DNA of 6,722 bases from Actinomycetes bacterium (lineage in GTDB: Bacteria > Actinomycetota > Acidimicrobiia > Acidimicrobiales > Ilumatobacteraceae): positions 1 to 6,722 of the forward strand of contig JAEZFY010000069.1 of the NCBI GenBank assembly GCA_023417265.1. Reading direction: 5' to 3'. The notes below the pieces were generated by a model. The model worked only from the letters and a program-made list of their open reading frames with translations, made no database searches and was not told the DNA's origin. Numbering within the stretch: the stretch's first letter is position 1; each line of letters opens with the position of its first letter. The position numbers and the translations under genes are program-made. Positions 1 to 5,039 of the stretch are shown piece by piece.

Positions 1-71
1 GCCTCGGGCTCCGGCTCGTGCCGGTCGCCAGCCTGGCCGAGGCGATCGCCGAGGCCGGGCTGCAGCGCTGA
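1..71 (+). CDS. radA: C-terminal end of probable DNA repair protein RadA (partial)
   Basis: Only the last 22 codons are visible, reading LGLRLVPVASLAEAIAEAGL then QR and a TGA stop at 69-71. The tail of a leucine/valine strand, then 'PV.SL.EAI..AGL', resembles the extreme C-terminus of RadA/Sms proteins, the Lon-protease-like domain that acts with a RecA-like ATPase in recombination and branch migration. The stronger argument is position: radA directly upstream of disA in the same direction is a classic gene order in Firmicutes and Actinobacteria, and disA starts 48 bp downstream. The catalytic ATPase, zinc finger and KNRFG motif all lie outside the window, so the identity rests on a short tail plus context. 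Any other protein ending in a Rossmann-like strand and helix could look similar. Confidence 0.62.
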   Translation, partial: LGLRLVPVASLAEAIAEAGLQR

Positions 72-107
72 TCGGGCCGGCCCAGGCGCGCAACCAGCCG
101 CGTCACG

Positions 108-113
108 TACACT
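108..113 (+). promoter_or_regulatory. Candidate -10 element for a leaderless disA transcript
   Basis: TACACT fits the actinobacterial TANNNT -10 pattern and matches TATAAT at four of six positions. Exactly six bases (114-119) separate it from the disA ATG at 120, so transcription starting at the usual distance would begin on or next to the A of the start codon. No Shine-Dalgarno sequence is visible before the ATG and no TTGACA-like -35 is present about 17 bp upstream. Both are common for leaderless actinobacterial genes. disA could also be co-transcribed with radA. Confidence 0.42.
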
Positions 114-119
114 CGGAAC

Positions 120-1190
120 ATGGCGAACCGGTACGGCTCGGCGAACGAGACGATGCGCAATGCGCTCGCTCAGGTCGCCCCCGGAACGCCCCTCCGTGAG
201 GGCATCGACCGGATCGTACGTTCGAAGGCCGGGGCGCTGCTGGTGTGCTCCGACGCTCCCGAGGTGTTGGCCATCTGCTCGGGCGGGTTCTTGGTCGACG
301 CCCCGTACAGCCCGCAGCGCCTGAGCGAGCTCGCCAAGATGGACGGGGCGATCGTGATCTCCACCGACGGCAGCCGGATCGCCCGCGCCAACGTGCACCT
401 CGTGCCCGATCCCACCGTGCCCACCAGCGAGACCGGCACCCGGCACCGCACCGCCGAGCGGGTCGCCCGCTCGATCGACGTGCCGGTGATCTCGGCGTCC
501 GAGGAGATGGGCGTGATCAACGTCTATGCCGGCGGCACCAAGCGTCAGCTGCAGGTCGTCAGCGTGCTGCTCGACCGGGCCAACCAGGCCCTGCAGACGC
601 TCGAGCGCTACAAGGCCCGCCTCGACGACGCACTCGAGAACCTGACGGCGCTCGAGATCGAGGACGTCGTCACGGTCAAGGACGTCGTCACGGTCGTCCA
701 GCGCGGCGAGATGGTGGCCCGGATCGCCGACGAGATCGAGACGATGATCATCGAGCTCGGCATCGACGCCCGTCTCCTGCGGCTGCAGCTCGACGAGATG
801 TACAACGAAATCGACGACGAGCTCGACCTCGTCGTGGCCGACTACCTGCCACCGCACCGCAACGTCGACGACACGCTCGACGAGATGGCCCGCCTGCGCG
901 ACGACGACGTGCTCAACGCCCGCGTGGCACTCAAGACGCTCCACCTCGGTGATGCCGAGCTCACCGACGAGATCGCCCCCAAGGGCTTGCGCCTGCTGCG
1001 CCGGGTGCAGTCGCTGCCGCCCGATCTGGCGATCCGCATCGCCAACAACTTCGGTGGGTTGGCGCGCCTGCAGCGGGTCACCGTCGAAGAGTTGATGGAC
1101 GTCGAAGGTGTCGACGAAGACACCGCCCGCGAGGTCAAGCAGACCCTCGCAAGGGTCACCGAGGACACCATCCTCGGCCAGTACCACTGA
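120..1190 (+). CDS. disA: DNA integrity scanning protein DisA, diadenylate cyclase
   Basis: DisA condenses two ATP into the second messenger c-di-AMP and slows when it meets branched DNA such as Holliday junctions, tying DNA integrity to c-di-AMP signalling in the cytoplasm. The product is 356 residues, the normal length for the family. The N-terminal DAC (DisA_N) domain spans about 1-145 and carries both diagnostic motifs intact: DGA at 75-77 and RHR at 108-110 within GTRHRTAER. A helical linker spine follows (about 150-290, including the family segment EDVVTVKDVVTVVQR). The C-terminus has a helix-hairpin-helix DNA-binding domain (about 298-350, with FGGL at 311-314 and VEGVDED at 328-334). 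The ATG at 120 gives the expected family N-terminus and lies six bases after a TANNNT box. Upstream is probable radA. Downstream, the stop is five bases from the stop of a convergent gene. All catalytic residues are present, so it should be active. Confidence 0.97.
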   Translation: MANRYGSANETMRNALAQVAPGTPLREGIDRIVRSKAGALLVCSDAPEVLAICSGGFLVDAPYSPQRLSELAKMDGAIVISTDGSRIARANVHLVPDPTVPTSETGTRHRTAERVARSIDVPVISASEEMGVINVYAGGTKRQLQVVSVLLDRANQALQTLERYKARLDDALENLTALEIEDVVTVKDVVTVVQRGEMVARIADEIETMIIELGIDARLLRLQLDEMYNEIDDELDLVVADYLPPHRNVDDTLDEMARLRDDDVLNARVALKTLHLGDAELTDEIAPKGLRLLRRVQSLPPDLAIRIANNFGGLARLQRVTVEELMDVEGVDEDTAREVKQTLARVTEDTILGQYH

Positions 1191-1195
1191 CCCGT

Positions 1196-1492
1196 TCAGG
1201 CCTCGAACTGGACCGCCGCGCGCTCGGCGACCCGACCGGTCACCAGTTCGGCGATGAACGCCTGATGGTGCGGGTGGTCGCGGTAGGCGATGTAGCCGTC
1301 AGCGTCGTCGAACTCACCGACCACGACGTAGTCGTAGTTGCCCTGGTTGACGCCGGCGTCCGAGCCGTGCCGGTACCTGCGGATGGTGTCGACGTGGTCG
1401 GGCATCGCGTCGAGCCCGGCACGCACCTTGGCGACGTGGTCGGCGTCGACGTCGTCATTCCAGCGGAACATCACGCAATGGTGGAAAGCCAT
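1196..1492 (-). CDS. Dabb (stress-responsive A/B barrel) domain protein
   Basis: A 98-residue protein that is one Dabb domain, a small dimeric ferredoxin-like alpha/beta barrel. Family hallmarks visible are the opening H-x-V-x-F strand (HHCVMFR at 4-10), the central YDYVVVGEFDD strand region (53-63), and the D-H-P-x-H-x-x-F signature (DHPHHQAF at 72-79) near the end. The family includes the plant stress protein HS1/Pop3 and a few enzymes, such as olivetolic acid cyclase, but most bacterial members have no assigned function, so no substrate is proposed. The ATG at 1492 is chosen because it gives the canonical Dabb N-terminus. The frame stays open upstream to 1828, but that extension lies inside the antisense-free coding region of the nuclease gene and looks like noise. 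No Shine-Dalgarno is seen. A TANNNT box sits six bases upstream. The gene converges with disA, stop to stop, with a five-base gap. Confidence 0.88.
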   Translation of the reverse strand: MAFHHCVMFRWNDDVDADHVAKVRAGLDAMPDHVDTIRRYRHGSDAGVNQGNYDYVVVGEFDDADGYIAYRDHPHHQAFIAELVTGRVAERAAVQFEA

Positions 1493-1498
1493 CCGCGC

Positions 1499-1504
1499 AC
1501 GGTA
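1499..1504 (-). promoter_or_regulatory. Candidate -10 element for a leaderless Dabb-gene transcript
   Basis: Read on the minus strand this is TACCGT, a TANNNT-type -10 box. Six bases (1498-1493) separate it from the ATG at 1492, the same spacing as the box upstream of disA. No Shine-Dalgarno is visible before the ATG. No -35 match lies about 17 bp upstream, where the DNA is instead part of the hairpin at 1513-1546. The box would give the Dabb gene its own start just past the nuclease terminator. Confidence 0.38.
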
Positions 1505-1512
1505 CCGCGTGC

Positions 1513-1546
1513 GGGTGCGGGCGGGCGTGGCCGCCCACCCGCACCC
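1513..1546 (-). terminator. Strong GC-rich hairpin after the nuclease gene, probable terminator
   Basis: Arms 1513-1526 and 1533-1546 form a 14-bp stem around a 6-base loop (1527-1532). The only imperfection is the 1522/1537 position. It is a C-A mismatch in plus-strand RNA but a G-U wobble in minus-strand RNA, so the helix is continuous only for minus-strand transcripts. It begins 7 bases past the nuclease stop (1554-1556), as expected for a terminator of that gene. No U-rich tract follows, so it would be a tail-less hairpin terminator of the kind reported in actinobacteria. Alternatively it could be a 3'-end stabiliser or attenuator ahead of the Dabb gene. A smaller 5-bp stem (1496-1500 with 1509-1513) abuts it. 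Confidence 0.66.
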
Positions 1547-1553
1547 ACTGCGC

Positions 1554-4500
1554 TCAGACGAGCAGCCAGGCGCCGAGGAACCTGCGCAACCGCAGTGTCT
1601 CGGAACCGCTCGACGATCCGGCGGTGAGCGACACCGTCGTCGACGTGGAGTAGCCCGGCGCCGACTTGAACTGGGCCAGCAGCGCCCACTGGCCCGTCGA
1701 CGTGTTCCGAACGAGCACCAGCGTTCCGGCACCCGTGGATACGGTGGAGGTGCACGCCCCACCCGCCGCGCGGCTCGTCGGTGTTCCGGCGATCGTTCGG
1801 TTGGCGACCGTGAACTGGATCGGTGCACCGCACGGGACGTTCCCGCTGAGAACGCCGCTGGCGATCACGGTCTTACCGGTGCCGAGGAATCCGGTGACGT
1901 CGAACACGACCGGGATCGGGCGGTCGACGCCGACGACGAGGGTGTTGCTGGCCTCGCTCGGGTTGCCGGTGGCATCGGTCGCGGAGCCCGCTGGCACGCT
2001 GATCGAGACGTCACCGGACGAGCCGGTCGGCACGCTGAGTGTGACCGTGTAGGAATTGCCCGAGCCGCTGATCGCCGTTGCGGTGACCCCGGCGACGCCG
2101 GACACGATGACGTCGCTGGCGACGTCATCGAAGCCGCTCACATCCTCCGAGAACTGCACCGTGACGTCGAACGTCGCCGCCGTCACCGGATCCGGCCCCG
2201 GGTAAGAGACGCTCGCCGTCGGGTTGACCGAGTCGAGCGCAATCCCGACCACCGCCGGGTCGTGGTCGGAGGTGCGGAACTGGTCGGGCGCGTACCAGAG
2301 CGTCGCTTGGTTGGCCGTCTGGAAGTCGTCGTTGTAGTCCATCAACGGCAGCTCGTCGGCGTTGATGTGGTAGTCGGCTGCGCCGGTCACCTGAGCCGCC
2401 AGCGACGGTGAGGCGATCGCGTAGTCGAGCGTGCCCCACTGCCCGTCGAAGACGTACGAGTGAGCACCCGGGTCGTAGGCCTGCACGAGATCGACGTATC
2501 CGGCCCCGAGCATCGTCTGGATCGGCGACTCCATCGCGTACGAGTTCAGGTCACCGAAGACCAAGACGTCGTCGTCGGTGACGCCGGTCGGGTGCGTGGC
2601 GAGCCACTCGAGCATCACCTCGGCGGCCGCGGTGCGGGCCGCGTTCCAGCAGCTCGCCCCGTCACCAGCATCGTTGTTGCCCGTGAACAGCGGGTTGCCG
2701 GCCGCCGGGCAGCTGCCCTTCGACTTCCAGTGGTTGACGACGACCGTGAGTTGCTCGCCGGTGGCCAGCTCCTCGAACGAGGCCGCCAACGACGGGCGGT
2801 GCAACGTGTCGTTGAACTCGGACGAGACCTCCGAGTCGAGGATCGCGGTGCCGAGCAGACCGACCACATCTGTGCGGTAGGTGATCCCGACCTTGATGAC
2901 GTCGGTGCCGATCGTGCCGTCGTAGGCCGAGGCCCACACGTCGGCGCCGGCGGCGACGTTGAGGCTGGCGACGATCGGTGCCAGCGGGTCGACGCCGGTC
3001 GTGTTCTCCAGCTCGGCGAAGCCGTACACGTGGGCGTCGATGTCGACCAACGCCGAGACCAGCTTGGCGTGCTGGCGCTGGTACTCGACCGCGTCGTTGG
3101 CGCCACGGCAGTTGCGGTCCTCCGGCAGCGTCTGGGGGGTGCCGCAGTTGGGTCCGGAACCGAGCGTGACGAAGTAGTTCAGCACGTTGAACCCGACCAC
3201 TTGCAGGCTGCCGCCCACGTCGGGCGGGTCGACCGGGCGCGGGTTGGCGGTGGTGAAGTCGAACGCCGGCACGGCATCGGTGGTCGGCGGGCGCAGGCGG
3301 TACTTGTTGCCGGACGACGAGTTACCTGACCACGTGTAGGTGAGCACGCCGGTCGCACCGCTGATCGTGTCGCCGCCGCGCAACGGATTCGCCGGCACGT
3401 CACCATGCCCTGCTGAGATCAACTCACCGTTGACGAACATCGCCAACGGGTCGGCGTTCTGGTTGTTGATGCCGTCGTCGAGGACGAGCTTCGTGAGGTT
3501 GTTGGCGGCCTGCATGTCGATCGCGGCCTCGCCGGGAGCGACCACCGAGGTCGGCTGCGGGAGATGGTCGACGCTCGAAACGATGACTTCGCCGAAGCGG
3601 GCGGTCTGGAAGTACTCGGTGACGTACATCGTTTGCGGAACGGTGACCAACATCCCCTCGTACGCCTCGGGGGCGTCGGCGTCGGGCCAGGGCAACGTGA
3701 TCGGCGCCGGTTCGACCGAGTAGCCGCTGCCGTCGACGCGGATGTCGAATGCGGTGAGCTGGGTCTGCCCCTGGTTCTCACCGACGCGGCCGACCACCGT
3801 GACGAGATCGCCGAGGTCGACGTCGTCGGTGTCCGGGAGCGTGTTGTTGAAGACGAACAGTCCTTCCGACGTGGCGTCATCGCCGTCCCCGGTGACGGAC
3901 TGCACGTAGAACCCACGCAAGGTGGGCGTGCCGGGGCCCTCGTAATCACCGACTACGACACCTTGCACTTGGACGATCTCGTTGGGAATCGGAGTCGCCG
4001 CACCCGGTCCTTGGACGGCGCTGATCGGCGTCGCCGGAGGTGAGGTCACCGTGATCGTGAAGTCTTCGGTATCGGTCACGGCGGGCGTGGCCGAGTCGGT
4101 GACCGTGACCGTGACGAGTGTCGAACCCGCCTCGGTCGGTGTACCGGTGATCTGCGCACCGTCGAAGGCGAGACCCGGCGGTAGTTCGTCGACGTCGACG
4201 TCGAATGTGTAGGGCGGCGTGCCACCGGTCGCCGAGAGAACAATCGGCGCAATTTCGAAGCCGACGTTGGCGATCTGGTCGCCCGGATCGCCGGCGACGA
4301 GCTCCGCCGCGCCGGTACCGAACTCCTGGCCGGCGTTCAAGGTTCCCGGGCTGCCAGCGGCCGGCGCTTGCCACGAGAAGTCCTCGTACACCGTGCCGGT
4401 GCCCGTGAGCTGGAGGGTCAGCCCGATGGCTTCATTCCCAGCTTGCGAGACACCGATGTCGACGCTGGTCATAGCGTCGGCGGGGCCACCGACGGCGCTA

Positions 4501-4901
4501 ACGGTGCCCTCGTACGAGAGAAACTGCACCACCGAGCCCAGGTTGTCGACGAGCGCGATTGCGTCCGGTGCACCATTCTGGATGCCGTTGTCAGGGTACG
4601 TGAGCGCGACCGCGCCAAACCCGGAGCCCTCGTCGGGGATTGTGCCGGTCAGCGGATCGCTGTCATACACCGTTCCGTTGCTCCCGTTGTACAACACGAT
4701 CTGCCAACCACCGAGATCGGTACCGGCAGGCCCGGCTACCTCGATCATCTCGCCGGTGTCCGTGCCGGCGTTGTCGTAGTGGATCTCGTTGATGAACACG
4801 GGAACCGCGGCGTGGGCCACACCGACCGGAGCGGCGGCCACCACGACCGACGTTCCAGTGGCGGCGACGGCCACCGCAACCAGAGCACGCAAACGCTTCA
4901 A
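1554..4901 (-). CDS. Secreted ExeM/NucH-family multidomain endonuclease
   Basis: A 1115-residue exported DNase-like enzyme, predicted to cleave extracellular nucleic acid by metal-dependent phosphodiester hydrolysis. It starts at a TTG (4901) with GAGGAG five bases upstream. Visible domains, in order: Sec signal peptide 1-31 (KRLR, hydrophobic core, cleavage after AHA); ExeM-type lamin-tail domain about 34-190 (NEIHYDNAG, EVAGPAGTDL, FLSYEG); putative-Ig domain about 203-287 (LPPGLAFDG, ITGTPTEAG); OB-like region about 294-400; EEP nuclease domain about 566-888; bacterial Ig-like domain about 891-992 (FSEDVSGF, ATDATGNPS); and an unassigned beta-rich C-terminus about 996-1115. The EEP active-site motifs are all intact: FNVLNYF (571-577), GFAELEN (627-633), VNHWKSKGS (722-730), GDLNSY (783-788), LDYAI (825-829) and SDHDP (878-882). 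Paired cysteines (586/598, 731/751, 1024/1050) suit a disulphide-bearing exported protein. No LPXTG, GlyGly-CTERM or T9SS tail is seen, so it is probably released. Its exact DNA/RNA preference cannot be read from the sequence. Confidence 0.93.
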   Translation of the reverse strand: MKRLRALVAVAVAATGTSVVVAAAPVGVAHAAVPVFINEIHYDNAGTDTGEMIEVAGPAGTDLGGWQIVLYNGSNGTVYDSDPLTGTIPDEGSGFGAVALTYPDNGIQNGAPDAIALVDNLGSVVQFLSYEGTVSAVGGPADAMTSVDIGVSQAGNEAIGLTLQLTGTGTVYEDFSWQAPAAGSPGTLNAGQEFGTGAAELVAGDPGDQIANVGFEIAPIVLSATGGTPPYTFDVDVDELPPGLAFDGAQITGTPTEAGSTLVTVTVTDSATPAVTDTEDFTITVTSPPATPISAVQGPGAATPIPNEIVQVQGVVVGDYEGPGTPTLRGFYVQSVTGDGDDATSEGLFVFNNTLPDTDDVDLGDLVTVVGRVGENQGQTQLTAFDIRVDGSGYSVEPAPITLPWPDADAPEAYEGMLVTVPQTMYVTEYFQTARFGEVIVSSVDHLPQPTSVVAPGEAAIDMQAANNLTKLVLDDGINNQNADPLAMFVNGELISAGHGDVPANPLRGGDTISGATGVLTYTWSGNSSSGNKYRLRPPTTDAVPAFDFTTANPRPVDPPDVGGSLQVVGFNVLNYFVTLGSGPNCGTPQTLPEDRNCRGANDAVEYQRQHAKLVSALVDIDAHVYGFAELENTTGVDPLAPIVASLNVAAGADVWASAYDGTIGTDVIKVGITYRTDVVGLLGTAILDSEVSSEFNDTLHRPSLAASFEELATGEQLTVVVNHWKSKGSCPAAGNPLFTGNNDAGDGASCWNAARTAAAEVMLEWLATHPTGVTDDDVLVFGDLNSYAMESPIQTMLGAGYVDLVQAYDPGAHSYVFDGQWGTLDYAIASPSLAAQVTGAADYHINADELPLMDYNDDFQTANQATLWYAPDQFRTSDHDPAVVGIALDSVNPTASVSYPGPDPVTAATFDVTVQFSEDVSGFDDVASDVIVSGVAGVTATAISGSGNSYTVTLSVPTGSSGDVSISVPAGSATDATGNPSEASNTLVVGVDRPIPVVFDVTGFLGTGKTVIASGVLSGNVPCGAPIQFTVANRTIAGTPTSRAAGGACTSTVSTGAGTLVLVRNTSTGQWALLAQFKSAPGYSTSTTVSLTAGSSSGSETLRLRRFLGAWLLV

Positions 4902-4906
4902 GAGGA

Positions 4907-4912
4907 CTCCTC
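4907..4912 (-). promoter_or_regulatory. Shine-Dalgarno fixing the TTG start of the nuclease gene
   Basis: On the minus strand this reads GAGGAG, a near-ideal ribosome binding site five bases before the TTG at 4901-4899. It decides the start, because there is no ATG or GTG nearby in frame and the TTG gives a complete signal peptide with a basic N-terminus. The site lies within an 11-bp near-perfect dyad (4902-4912, GAGGA and TCCTC around one base). Confidence 0.82.
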
Positions 4913-4972
4913 AGATGGGGTAGGACGTTCACCGAACTTCCCACCATGTCGACTCGCCCGCCGAGGAGAGCG

Positions 4973-5001
4973 ACAGTAGCGCAGCCGGCAAACGCTGTGA
5001 A
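4973..5001 (-). promoter_or_regulatory. Candidate sigma70-type promoter of the nuclease gene
   Basis: On the minus strand a TTCACA box (5001-4996, five of six to TTGACA) is followed after exactly 17 bp by TACTGT (4978-4973), which fits the actinobacterial TANNNT -10. The predicted transcript would start near 4966 and have a leader of about 65 bases ending in the GAGGAG ribosome binding site. The promoter lies in the 138-bp gap after the BTAD gene. The nuclease could therefore be transcribed independently of the regulator. The -10 is weak against TATAAT (three of six), so the call is tentative. Confidence 0.4.
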
Positions 5002-5039
5002 CCGGACCGTCGAGACTTCGCCGGACGTTTACGCAGGCG

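Noticed and set aside
663..695. Near-perfect tandem repeat of a 15-base unit within disA (two copies of DVVTV)
   Set aside because: The protein pattern (V-T-x-x-D-V-x-T-V-x-Q-R) is typical of this DisA linker segment, so the DNA repeat most likely reflects family sequence and codon bias and not a recent duplication.
1493..1828. N-terminal extension of the Dabb frame to 210 residues
   Set aside because: The added sequence is Arg/Pro/Ser-rich, lies through the hairpin and inside the nuclease gene, and would displace the canonical Dabb N-terminus.
1338..2411. 357-codon plus-strand open frame opposite the Dabb gene and the nuclease 3' end
   Set aside because: The composition is Arg/Asp/Gly/Val-rich and low in complexity, and it crosses two real minus-strand genes and their terminator. 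It is a shadow frame.
2460..3329. 289-codon plus-strand open frame opposite the EEP domain
   Set aside because: Its opposite strand encodes the intact catalytic motifs of the nuclease. The frame itself shows only Arg/Val/Gly/Asp-biased sequence.
4082..4120. Short GTGACC-type microrepeat in the nuclease gene
   Set aside because: It encodes an alternating Thr-Val beta strand of the putative-Ig domain and is explained by protein sequence.
5002..5039. Possible terminator after the BTAD gene
   Set aside because: Only 3-bp inverted matches and a direct repeat of CCGGAC are visible, with no stable stem or U-tract.
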